From: an uncultured Flavobacteriaceae bacterium
GTDB taxonomy: Bacteria > Bacteroidota > Bacteroidia > Flavobacteriales > Flavobacteriaceae
NCBI GenBank assembly: GCA_947494715.1
Contig: CANLWG010000007.1
Coordinates: 62,001-126,000 of the forward strand
Direction of reading: 5' to 3'
Length of the DNA: 64,000 nucleotides
Shown here in pieces: positions 15,836 through 23,628 of this stretch. The position numbers and the translations under genes are program-made. Within the stretch, counting starts at the first letter, position 1. Each line of letters starts with the position of its first letter. The notes under the pieces were generated by a model. The model had not been told where the DNA came from. It did not search any database and saw only the letters and a list, made by a program, of their open reading frames with translations.

Positions 15836-17503
15836 ATGGCAAAAAAAATATTGACGGCATGGCAGCGCCTGGTAGGTCTGCTGAAACTGGATAGGAAAGA
15901 CGTACTTCAAATTTTCTATTATGCCATATTTGCCGGACTTGTAACCCTTTCCTTGCCTTTGGGTATCCAAGCAATTATCAACCTTATTCAAGGAGCTCAG
16001 GTGAGTACCTCTTGGATCATATTGGTAGTGCTGGTTACTTTAGGGGTCGCCTTTGCAGGTGTATTGCAGTTGATGCAGATTAGGATTATTGAGAATATCC
16101 AGCAGAAAATCTTTACACGCGCCTCTTTTGAATTTACCTATAGATTTCCCAAAATAAGAATGAGCGAATTGCGGAATTTTTACCCACCTGAATTGGCCAA
16201 TCGTTTTTTTGATACCCTCAATGTTCAAAAAGGATTGTCCAAGCTTTTGGTGGATTTTCCAACGGCATTGCTCCAGATTATCTTTGGATTATTGCTGCTT
16301 TCCTTTTACCATCCTTTCTTCATTATTTACGGGATACTATTGATAGTATTAATCTATATCGTATTTAAGTATACCATTCAAAGGGGTTTGGAAACTAGTT
16401 TGGATGAATCTAAAAATAAGTATAAAGTAGCACATTGGATACAAGAGGTAGCCCGTTCCATCATTAGCTTTAAACTTTCTGGGAGGACCAACCACGCCCT
16501 CAGGAAAAGCGATGATCTGGTAGATGAGTATCTGGAGGCCCGGGAGAGCCATTTTAGGATATTGGTACTCCAATTTATTCAGATGATAGGGTTTAAGGTA
16601 TTGGTAACTGCCGGATTACTTTTAATAGGCGGCTTGTTGGTATTGAATCAAGAAATGAATATTGGACAGTTTGTAGCTGCTGAAATCATAATCCTATTGG
16701 TCATTGCTTCTGTGGAGAAACTTATCCTAGGGTTGGAATCCTTTTACGATGTCCTTACTTCCCTGGAAAAATTGGGTCAAGTGGTGGATAAGGAGTTGGA
16801 ACCTCAACAAGGTGAAGAACCATTTAAGGAGCACGAAGGGTTTACTGTGGAATTGGACCGGGTAACGTATAGAGCTCCTGGAACTAACAGAAAAATTATA
16901 GATGATGTTTCCCTTACCATAACTCCAAACTGTACTATTTTGTTACAGGGGCCCAATGGGTCGGGGAAGGCTACTTTGTTAAGGTTAATAGCAGGGATTA
17001 TTGAACCGGACGAGGGTGATATTTTCATAAATAATGTGTCTTTGAGGGGGCTTAATCTAAATTATTATAGGGCCCACCTAGGCCAGTCCCTAACTGAAGA
17101 ATCCCCTTTTGAGGGAACCATTCTGGAGAACATTACCTTTGGGGATGATGACGTTCCCATGGACGATATCTATTGGGCTTTGGAAAAGTCCGGGCTCACC
17201 CAGTTTGTAAAGGAACAGCCCCAGGGACTAAAGACCATTATTTATCCCGAAGGAAAACAGATTTCCTACACCATTTCCAAAAAAATAGTGTTGGCACGGA
17301 GTATAGTAAGAAAACCCGAATTAATTATTCTAAAAGATCCTTTAGATCAATTTGATGAAAAGGAAGCCACGCGTATTATGGATTTCCTTACCCACAAGGA
17401 TAGTCCATGGGCTTTGATGGTAGTAAGTCAAAACTCTAAATGGATAGATCGATGTGGCCGAATCCTCACTTTGGAAAAAGGCAAAATAACTAGCGAAAAA
17501 TAG
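15836..17503 (+). CDS. ABC transporter permease-ATPase with degenerate ATPase motifs
   Basis: 555 aa. The N-terminal half is an exporter-type membrane domain with six hydrophobic helices (first LVTLSLPLGIQAIINLI, last IIILLVIASVEKLILG). There is no peptidase domain. The nucleotide-binding domain starts near residue 337. Walker A is GPNGSGKAT: Lys378 is kept but Ala379 replaces Ser/Thr. The signature LSGGQ is replaced by ISYTI (476-480). Walker B ends LIILKDP, with Pro502 instead of the catalytic Glu. The H-loop His is Gln532 (VVSQN). These changes predict poor or no ATP hydrolysis. With HlyD and TolC partners it looks like a type I secretion inner-membrane component. Confidence 0.9.
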   Translation: MAKKILTAWQRLVGLLKLDRKDVLQIFYYAIFAGLVTLSLPLGIQAIINLIQGAQVSTSWIILVVLVTLGVAFAGVLQLMQIRIIENIQQKIFTRASFEFTYRFPKIRMSELRNFYPPELANRFFDTLNVQKGLSKLLVDFPTALLQIIFGLLLLSFYHPFFIIYGILLIVLIYIVFKYTIQRGLETSLDESKNKYKVAHWIQEVARSIISFKLSGRTNHALRKSDDLVDEYLEARESHFRILVLQFIQMIGFKVLVTAGLLLIGGLLVLNQEMNIGQFVAAEIIILLVIASVEKLILGLESFYDVLTSLEKLGQVVDKELEPQQGEEPFKEHEGFTVELDRVTYRAPGTNRKIIDDVSLTITPNCTILLQGPNGSGKATLLRLIAGIIEPDEGDIFINNVSLRGLNLNYYRAHLGQSLTEESPFEGTILENITFGDDDVPMDDIYWALEKSGLTQFVKEQPQGLKTIIYPEGKQISYTISKKIVLARSIVRKPELIILKDPLDQFDEKEATRIMDFLTHKDSPWALMVVSQNSKWIDRCGRILTLEKGKITSEK

Positions 17504-17508
17504 ATTCT

Positions 17509-18864
17509 ATGTTGAATATCTCAAGAAATAGCGTAAACAAGAACGTGGATTTAAAGGGATACAAATCCACGGAAAAAGTTTTCCATAAAAGGCACTACAA
17601 ACACTTTAATAGGTTCTTAGCAGGATCTGCGGGGGCTTTTATTATCATCTTATTTTTGCCCTGGACCCAGAACGTTACGGGCGATGGCTATCTGACCACA
17701 CTGACCCCAGATCAAAGACCCCAGACCATTCAATCCCCCATTCCAGGTAGGATAGAGAGATGGTTCGTTAAAGAAGGTGATTTTGTCCAAAAAGGGGATA
17801 CCATATTGCACATTTCCGAAATTAAGAACGAATATTTTGATCCTATGCTGGTCGAAAGAACGGGGCAGCAGATCAAGGCCAAGTCCATGTCCGTACTTTC
17901 TTATCAAGAGAAAGTAAAGGCCTTGAACAACCAGACCTCAGCGCTTGAAAAGGAGCGTGGGTTAAAATTGGAACAGGCCAGGAACAAGCTTTTACAGGCA
18001 AAGCTAAAAGTGCAAAGTGATAGTATTGATCTTGAAGCTGCCAAGACCAACATTACTATTGCAAATCGTCAATATAATCGCACCTCACAATTGGAAAACG
18101 AGGGATTAAAGGCCGTCACTGATGTGGAGGAAAAACGTTTGAAACAACAAGAAACCCAGGCCAAACTGATTTCCCAAGAAAACAAATTGTTGGCCAGTAA
18201 GAACGAAGTTATCAATGCCGAAATAGAGATTACGCGGATTAATGCCGAGTATGCTGACAAAATTGCCAAGGCACAAAGCGATAAGTTCACGGCCCAATCA
18301 AACCAGTTTGATTCCGAAGCGCAAGTCACCAAATTGGAGAATGAGTTTACCAATTATGAGATACGCAATGACCTATATTATATCCGTGCACCTCAGACAG
18401 GTTTTATAAATAGGGCCATACAATCTGGAATTGGGGAAACTTTTAAGGAAGGAGACCAATTGGTGGGTATTATGCCGGCTAAATATGAAATGGCCGTTGA
18501 GACTTTTGTTAGGCCCATTGATTTACCGCTAATGCATTTAGGCGAAAAAGTCCGGATACAGTTTGATGGTTGGCCCGTTATTATCTTTAGTGGATGGCCC
18601 AATCTGTCCTATGGAACCTATGGCGGAGTTGTAGTGGCCATTGAAACTTTTATCAGTGACAATGGCAAGTATCGTATTCTTTTGGCACCGGATGTCAAAG
18701 ATCATCCCTGGCCAAAAGATTTGAGGGTGGGTTCCGGGGCCAATACCATTGCACTTTTGGAAGATGTACCAATTTGGTTCGAGTTGTGGCGACAACTCAA
18801 CGGTTTCCCCCCAAATTACTATCAGCCTGAAAATGAAAGGATGGCTAATGCCGATAAAAAATAG
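17509..18864 (+). CDS. HlyD family membrane fusion protein
   Basis: 451 aa. One N-terminal membrane helix lies at about residues 38-54 (GSAGAFIIILFLPW). It is followed by the split lipoyl-like domain (SPIPGRIERWFVKEGDFVQKGDTI and later YIRAPQTGFINRAI) around a long coiled coil from about 120 to 280 rich in Lys, Glu and Gln. A beta-barrel region follows (GEKVRIQFDGWP). It would link the ABC protein in the inner membrane with the TolC channel. The same operon carries both partners at gaps of 5 and 2 bp. Cargo unknown. Confidence 0.92.
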   Translation: MLNISRNSVNKNVDLKGYKSTEKVFHKRHYKHFNRFLAGSAGAFIIILFLPWTQNVTGDGYLTTLTPDQRPQTIQSPIPGRIERWFVKEGDFVQKGDTILHISEIKNEYFDPMLVERTGQQIKAKSMSVLSYQEKVKALNNQTSALEKERGLKLEQARNKLLQAKLKVQSDSIDLEAAKTNITIANRQYNRTSQLENEGLKAVTDVEEKRLKQQETQAKLISQENKLLASKNEVINAEIEITRINAEYADKIAKAQSDKFTAQSNQFDSEAQVTKLENEFTNYEIRNDLYYIRAPQTGFINRAIQSGIGETFKEGDQLVGIMPAKYEMAVETFVRPIDLPLMHLGEKVRIQFDGWPVIIFSGWPNLSYGTYGGVVVAIETFISDNGKYRILLAPDVKDHPWPKDLRVGSGANTIALLEDVPIWFELWRQLNGFPPNYYQPENERMANADKK

Positions 18865-18866
18865 AT

Positions 18867-20273
18867 ATGGGTAGGCATATTATTTTTCTTATCGTCATTT
18901 GTATGACATCGGCTCTGCATGGTCAGGATGTGGATACCTTGGTGCTTAATTTTAGGGAGTACCTAGGGTATGTTAAAAAGTACCATCCTGTGGCCAAACA
19001 AGCCGAGCTGAACATAGATATTGGACAAGCCAACCTAATGAAGGCTCGTGGCGGATTTGACCCAAAAATTGAAGTAGACTATGATCGAAAGGAGTTCAAG
19101 GGAATTGAGTATTACAATGAACTAAATACGACTTTCAAGATTCCTACCTGGTACGGCATAGAACTGAAGGGAAATTTTGAGCAGAACGATGGCGATTTTC
19201 TAGATCCTTCCCTGACCGTACCGACCGATGGACTTTATAGTGCCGGAGTGTCCGTTTCCTTAGGAAGGGGTTCTTGGATAAATGAGCGTATGGCCACGCT
19301 TAAGCAAGCCAAATTCTTTAGGGAGCAGACGAGGGCAGATCGGGATCTTTTGGTAAACCAGATTTTGTTTGAGGCTTCCTTGGCCTATTTTAATTGGTTG
19401 CAGGCATACAAGGATGCGCAAATATTTAGAAATTTTTTGACCAATGCCCAAATACGCTTTGAGGGCATCAGAAAAAGCGCCTTGGCAGGTGACATTGCGG
19501 CAATAGATACCGTAGAGGCAAAGATTGCTGTTCAAAATAGGGCCCTGGGCCTGGAACAGGCCAAAGTAAGAATGATAAAAGCGGCTTTGGATCTTTCCAA
19601 CTTTTTATGGTTGAACGATAATATTCCTATTGAGATACAACCCAACGTAATCCCTGATATCTATGTCGAGGAGGATATTGATATTACCCTTGAAATTTTG
19701 GGTAAGCCATTGGATAGTTTTACTTTGGAAAACCACCCCAAATTGAAATCATTGGATTTTAAGATTGATGGTTTAAGAGTAGATAAGCGACTGAAAACCA
19801 ACAGACTGTTACCCCAAATAGATTTGGAGTATAATTTTTTGACAGAAACCCCGGAACTTATCAACTCCTTTGAATCCGAAGAGTATAAAGGGGGAGTAAC
19901 CTTTAGGCTTCCGTTATTTTTGAGAAAGGAACGTGGTGATTTAAAATTGGCAAAATTTAAATTACAGGATGCTCAATTTGAACGGGATAATGCTGAGGTA
20001 CAGATTCAGAACAAAATACTGGGTATTTATCGGGAATTGGAATCCTTTGATTCACAGAACGTATTAATAGATGATATCGTAGTTGATTATCAAACTTTGT
20101 TGACCGCTGAGGAGCGTAAGTTCAGTTTTGGGGAAAGTTCCCTATTTCTTATCAATTCCCGCGAAAGCAGTTTGATCGATGCCGAATTAAAACAGAATGA
20201 AGTGCAAAACAAATACTTCACGGCCAAGGCCAAATTATTCAACAGTCTTGCTGTGAACCCTGAAAACCTTTAA
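18867..20273 (+). CDS. TolC family outer membrane channel
   Basis: 468 aa. The signal peptide is MGRHIIFLIVICMTSALHGQ. The protein has two repeats of the outer membrane efflux fold, each with long helices (LGYVKKYHPVAKQAELNIDIGQANLMKARGGFDP type heptads in the first, a matching FRLPLFLRKERGDLKLAKFK region in the second). It completes an ABC-HlyD-TolC set that could form a trans-envelope conduit. A stretch of 285 bp with a second operator follows before the next gene. Confidence 0.92.
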   Translation: MGRHIIFLIVICMTSALHGQDVDTLVLNFREYLGYVKKYHPVAKQAELNIDIGQANLMKARGGFDPKIEVDYDRKEFKGIEYYNELNTTFKIPTWYGIELKGNFEQNDGDFLDPSLTVPTDGLYSAGVSVSLGRGSWINERMATLKQAKFFREQTRADRDLLVNQILFEASLAYFNWLQAYKDAQIFRNFLTNAQIRFEGIRKSALAGDIAAIDTVEAKIAVQNRALGLEQAKVRMIKAALDLSNFLWLNDNIPIEIQPNVIPDIYVEEDIDITLEILGKPLDSFTLENHPKLKSLDFKIDGLRVDKRLKTNRLLPQIDLEYNFLTETPELINSFESEEYKGGVTFRLPLFLRKERGDLKLAKFKLQDAQFERDNAEVQIQNKILGIYRELESFDSQNVLIDDIVVDYQTLLTAEERKFSFGESSLFLINSRESSLIDAELKQNEVQNKYFTAKAKLFNSLAVNPENL

Positions 20274-20336
20274 TAGGAAACAAAGAAATAAAACGCTTTT
20301 TTGGCTTTGGAAGAGCAAAATATAAAATCATAATTA

Positions 20337-20352
20337 ATAGTATTACTATCAT
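20337..20352. promoter_or_regulatory. Second copy of the TetR-site palindrome
   Basis: ATAGTATTACTATCAT is the exact reverse complement of 15107-15122. The next bases (ATAT, then AGTTTAAC and TTTAAC) also resemble the sequence beside the first copy when that is read towards paralogue B. The two sites therefore have the same layout relative to the B-A genes and to the paralogue C gene. Confidence 0.65.
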
Positions 20353-20400
20353 ATATTGAAAGTTTAACTTGTGTTTAACTAAGTATTGCTTTCAAAAGAT

Positions 20401-20429
20401 ATGATAGATATTTACCTTTGTATTATCAT
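20401..20429 (+). promoter_or_regulatory. Promoter of the paralogue C transcript
   Basis: TACCTTTG at 20413-20420 fits TAnnTTTG. It is framed by ATGATA (20401-20406) and TATCAT (20424-20429), half-sites like the outer part of the operator. Transcription from here would leave a leader of about 130 nt before 20559 that contains a short ORF. Confidence 0.5.
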
Positions 20430-20442
20430 TAGTTCAATAAAA

Positions 20443-20532
20443 ATGTTTGGTCGGGTTGAAGAATGTGGAAGTATATCCATAAGTGTAATTGTGGTAGACC
20501 TCAAGGATAAGGTTTTCAATATTAATCGATAA
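20443..20532 (+). CDS. Possible 29-codon leader ORF
   Basis: ATG at 20443 opens a 29-codon frame ending TAA at 20530-20532. It encodes a peptide with the stretch ISISVIVVDLKDKVF. It lies inside the leader of the paralogue C transcript, just after the predicted promoter. No clear ribosome-binding site is seen. It may be a real small protein, a leader peptide or chance. Confidence 0.25.
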   Translation: MFGRVEECGSISISVIVVDLKDKVFNINR

Positions 20533-20558
20533 CTGACAAACATTAAAAAACCGGATGA

Positions 20559-20921
20559 ATGAAAAAGGAAATAATACTGCCCTTTCCCGAGTACGATAAA
20601 AATAATCAAGTAGGACCCAATACCGATATGGAAGAAATTCCGATTAGACCCGGAATGCTATTTAAGGTTGGTAGGCCTTCGAACTTGTACTATGAGTTTA
20701 TTTACGCCTCCTTACATTTTGATAGGCATAGGTTATCGGACTTAAAGAAACTACTAAAGTTCCGAGGTATGGAGGTTCAGGTTGTAAGTATTTTAAAAAT
20801 GAAAGATGGCAGTACTATTGCCGCATTGTCCAGAACCGATGGTAAGGCCTTTTCCGAAAACATTACAAAACTCTTTGCCGATATTTCAAAAAGTATAAAG
20901 ACCAAGGAACTTCTTGGATAG
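20559..20921 (+). CDS. Small cytoplasmic protein, exporter-island paralogue C
   Basis: 120 aa with no signal peptide and no membrane helix. From about residue 30 it aligns with paralogue A: GMLFKVGRP against GDIMSINVP, then GMEVQVVSILKMKDGSTIA, ALSRTDGKAF and a terminal helix ending KEL. It differs from A and B in lacking an export signal, so it probably stays in the cytoplasm. It is followed after about 60 bp by another small exported protein. The promoter region carries the TetR-type palindrome. Function unknown. Confidence 0.8.
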   Translation: MKKEIILPFPEYDKNNQVGPNTDMEEIPIRPGMLFKVGRPSNLYYEFIYASLHFDRHRLSDLKKLLKFRGMEVQVVSILKMKDGSTIAALSRTDGKAFSENITKLFADISKSIKTKELLG

Positions 20922-20978
20922 ACCTTACGAAGTATCCTTAAAAATATTTCAATAACTCTAAATATAATACAATTGACT

Positions 20979-21275
20979 ATGATTAAAAACAGCTATAAAA
21001 AATTGTCATTGGCATTAACTGCTAGCTTGTTTTGGGCAATCGGAATAAATGGACAAACAGACAATACTCTTGCTCTTGGTATCGATCTGGATATAAGTAC
21101 GGTCGCTTATATAGAAGATGAAGAAGCCATAGGCTTGGATTTTGACCCTTATTTTTATTTGCCTAAGAATTTTAACCCATATTATGGAATGGTTTTAGAG
21201 TTGGACGACATTATTTATTTGGAATGTGAAGAAGAGACGAACTTGGATTCGAGGTCGGGTATTCTTCTGCCATAA
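20979..21275 (+). CDS. Small acidic exported protein at the end of the exporter island
   Basis: 98 aa from the ATG at 20979. The TTG two codons earlier is less likely. The signal peptide (SLALTASLFWAIGINGQ) is followed by a short, very acidic mature part. It has a repeated I/L-G-x-D-x-D element (LGIDLDIS, IGLDFDPYF) and the stretch YLPKNFNPYYGM. It shares a transcript with paralogue C and ends at a strong terminator. Because of its size and context it could be exporter cargo or a channel-associated factor. That is only inference. Confidence 0.75.
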   Translation: MIKNSYKKLSLALTASLFWAIGINGQTDNTLALGIDLDISTVAYIEDEEAIGLDFDPYFYLPKNFNPYYGMVLELDDIIYLECEEETNLDSRSGILLP

Positions 21276-21302
21276 CACTATGTAAAAGAAGGTTGTAGGC
21301 AT

Positions 21303-21340
21303 AAAGGTCCCCTGATTATTCAGGGGACCTTTAGCTTTTT
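21303..21340 (+). terminator. Intrinsic terminator closing the exporter island
   Basis: AAAGGTCCCCTGA (21303-21315) and TCAGGGGACCTTT (21320-21332) form a perfect 13-bp stem with a TTAT loop, followed by AGCTTTTT. It lies 28 nt after the last small gene. Confidence 0.9.
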
Positions 21341-21436
21341 AATGCTTTTGAAAGTCAAAAATTTATGGCTTGTAAGTATTGTTTGTTTTTATCTACCAAT
21401 GTAACCCAAGTTACCATTTCAAAATAAAAGGACTGG

Positions 21437-21444
21437 TAATTTTG
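21437..21444 (+). promoter_or_regulatory. Promoter of the thioredoxin-fold gene, -7 box
   Basis: TAATTTTG matches TAnnTTTG 20 nt before the start codon at 21465. A TTTC at 21417-21420 lies 16 nt upstream as a possible -33 element. Confidence 0.5.
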
Positions 21445-21464
21445 TTCTCTTAAACAATGCTTTT

Positions 21465-22088
21465 ATGGAAACAGTTATGTTCAAAACCGTTCAGGAGTTA
21501 ATTCAGGAAAGTTTACCGCGGGCCATTTCTTATAAAGAATATCGGGTAAAAGTAAGTCAGTTGGCGGCTGAAGGGAAATCCACGGGTCCCAACCAGACCG
21601 AAGCTCTTGCCAATTATACCGTACTTAACGATAAACGTATGAAGCGTTTTGACAAAACTGTAAAGATAGATGTGGAAAGTACGGCCAGAATTTTGGAGAT
21701 TGGAAAGGAAATCACCTTTCTAGTACTTACTGAAAGCTGGTGTGGTGATGCCGCCCCTACACTGCCCGTTATGAACAAGATTTCGGAATTGAATCCCAAT
21801 ATTTCCCTTAAGATTTTATTGCGCGATGGAAATCTGGAGCTTATGAACCATTTTTTGACCCAGGGCACCCTTTCGATTCCCAAATTGATAATTATTGATG
21901 ATACTACAGGAAATGTACTGGGCGATTGGGGGCCAAGACCTAGTACGGCCACGGAAATGGTCCAGGAATTCAAAGAAACATTTGGGGCACTTACTTCAGA
22001 GTTTAAACAAGATCTTCAGGTATGGTACAATAAGGACAAGGGGGTGACTGCATTAAAAGATATCTTAACGTACCTTCCCCTGAAATAG
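21465..22088 (+). CDS. Thioredoxin-fold protein with a single active-site cysteine
   Basis: 207 aa, no signal peptide, so cytoplasmic. The C-terminal 120 residues form a thioredoxin fold. The active-site position reads TESWCGDAAPTLP, where the second Cys of CxxC is replaced by Ala. The cis-Pro loop is SIPKLIIID. This matches the Thioredoxin_9-type family of monothiol-like proteins common in Bacteroidota and Firmicutes. A start at the second Met (21477) is also possible. The last 24 bases overlap the convergent TonB-like gene. Confidence 0.85.
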   Translation: METVMFKTVQELIQESLPRAISYKEYRVKVSQLAAEGKSTGPNQTEALANYTVLNDKRMKRFDKTVKIDVESTARILEIGKEITFLVLTESWCGDAAPTLPVMNKISELNPNISLKILLRDGNLELMNHFLTQGTLSIPKLIIIDDTTGNVLGDWGPRPSTATEMVQEFKETFGALTSEFKQDLQVWYNKDKGVTALKDILTYLPLK

Positions 22089-22796
22089 ATAGGTAATTGT
22101 GCCTTTCTGAGCGGCTTTTGAAGAGGAATTGAACTTGGCCTTTAATGCATAGGTTATGGCATTATCTACCAAACACCCATTGGAAGTACCTGAACTTTTT
22201 TCGTTAAAGTGGGCTTCAACAACATTGCCTAGGGCATCTACTTTAATATTAATGACCACTTTTCCACCTTTTATACAGGTGTAAATTGGTGGGGGAAGTT
22301 TATAATTATTTCGTCCCACCAAGGAATAGGAAACAGAGGTTTTTCTTTTGGCCAGATTGTTGGTAAACTCTTTTTTTTGGGCCTCTTTCTCACCTAACAA
22401 CTGTTTTTGTTCCTCTCTCTTTTTTGCCAGTTCCTTCACCCGTTCCGCGTAATCGGAATCCGCTAGTAAATCTGAGGGATCTTCACCGTCCGTAGCCGCT
22501 TTTTGCTCCTCCATGAGCTCCTCTAGGGTTTTAAGAGGCTCAGGGTTCCCATAACTGGGTTTTTCATTTTCATTAAAGGCCATATGACTTTTAATAGGGT
22601 CGGCCTCCTGCAACTCCTCTAATTTTTTTTCTTCTTCCTTGATCAACTCTTCCAAAACCTCTTGATCCAGGATCATCTCTACCACATATTCTTCAGCTTG
22701 CCGTTGTCCCAAATGGATATTGTAAAGCCCCAACACTACGATTGCCATAGTGAAAAAGGTGATAATAAAGGATAATTGTTGACGGTTTAGATCCAT
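22065..22796 (-). CDS. TonB-like membrane protein
   Basis: 243 aa. A single membrane helix near residues 8-25 (LSFIITFFTMAIVVLGLY) is followed by a long charged, probably coiled-coil linker rich in Glu and Lys up to about residue 140. A C-terminal TonB-type domain ends the protein (GGKVVINIKVDALGNVVEAHF, then the helix with CLVDNAITYALKAKF). The plan is that of energy transducers contacting TonB-dependent receptors, but with a charged linker in place of a Pro-rich one. No exbB/exbD genes are adjacent. Confidence 0.75.
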   Translation of the reverse strand: MDLNRQQLSFIITFFTMAIVVLGLYNIHLGQRQAEEYVVEMILDQEVLEELIKEEEKKLEELQEADPIKSHMAFNENEKPSYGNPEPLKTLEELMEEQKAATDGEDPSDLLADSDYAERVKELAKKREEQKQLLGEKEAQKKEFTNNLAKRKTSVSYSLVGRNNYKLPPPIYTCIKGGKVVINIKVDALGNVVEAHFNEKSSGTSNGCLVDNAITYALKAKFNSSSKAAQKGTITYLFQGKVR

Positions 22797-22869
22797 AACG
22801 CTATAACCGATATTTCATTAAAATATTTTAAATTTTCGTTGAACGGGGACACCAATCCTTACAAAAAAA

Positions 22870-23583
22870 CTATTGTAAGCCGTTCTTTCCAAGAAGCTTT
22901 TCGCTAAAAGCAACCGGGTCAACGGCTTTATTTACGTTGTAATCCCCTATTTTGGTTCTTCTTAGGCTTGACAAATATCCGCCGGAATTCAACGCCTTAC
23001 CAAAATCATGGGCCAAAGAGCGAATGTATGTGCCCTTGCTACAGACCACTCGAAATTCCAATGTTGGCAATTCCATAGCTTTGATTTCAAACTCGGAAAT
23101 GACGACTTTTCTTTTATTTATTTTTATTTCCTTGCCATCCCTTGCATATTCGTATAGCCGTTTTCCATCTTTTTTCAAGGCGGAAAAGACGGGCGGCCGC
23201 TGCTCAATTTCACCAGTGAATTTGTCCACGGTCAAATAGATAGCTTCCTTGGTTATACAATCGGTAGAGAAAACCTTATCTATTTCAGTTTCCAAATCAT
23301 AGGATGGGGTGGTGGCCCCAAGCGTAATTGTTCCGGTATATTCTTTTCTTTGATTTTGGAAAGTTTCAATTTTTTTGGTGAACTTTCCGGTACAGATTAA
23401 TAAAAGTCCCGTGGCTAGAGGGTCCAACGTACCTGCATGCCCTACCTTTATCCTCCTAAGATTAAATTTTTTCCGTATGGCCCATTTGATTTTGTTTACG
23501 GCCTGGAAAGAGGACCATCCTAAGGGCTTATCGATCAAAAGAAGCTGCCCGTTTAAAAAGCTTTCTTTGGTTAGGGTATCCAT
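22870..23583 (-). CDS. truB: tRNA pseudouridine(55) synthase
   Basis: 237 aa, slightly shorter than E. coli TruB because the C-terminal PUA region is reduced. TruB makes pseudouridine 55 in the T arm of tRNA. The catalytic Asp lies in GHAGTLDPLATGLLLICTGK. Other family stretches are DKPLGWSSFQAVNKIK, EYTGTITLGATTPSYD, QRPPVFSALKKDGKRLYEYAR and CSKGTYIRSLAHDFG. It is the last gene of a minus-strand run ftsX, DUF3098, uppP, truB that is conserved in Bacteroidota. Confidence 0.96.
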   Translation of the reverse strand: MDTLTKESFLNGQLLLIDKPLGWSSFQAVNKIKWAIRKKFNLRRIKVGHAGTLDPLATGLLLICTGKFTKKIETFQNQRKEYTGTITLGATTPSYDLETEIDKVFSTDCITKEAIYLTVDKFTGEIEQRPPVFSALKKDGKRLYEYARDGKEIKINKRKVVISEFEIKAMELPTLEFRVVCSKGTYIRSLAHDFGKALNSGGYLSSLRRTKIGDYNVNKAVDPVAFSEKLLGKNGLQ

Positions 23584-23628
23584 TTTAAGATTACTATGCG
23601 GTTTTTACAATAATGGGAATTTATGTAT

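Noticed and set aside
15836-17503. Frameshift or sequencing error as the cause of the changed ATPase motifs
   Set aside because: The frame is continuous, the four altered motifs are far apart, and each is a clean in-frame substitution with normal sequence around it.
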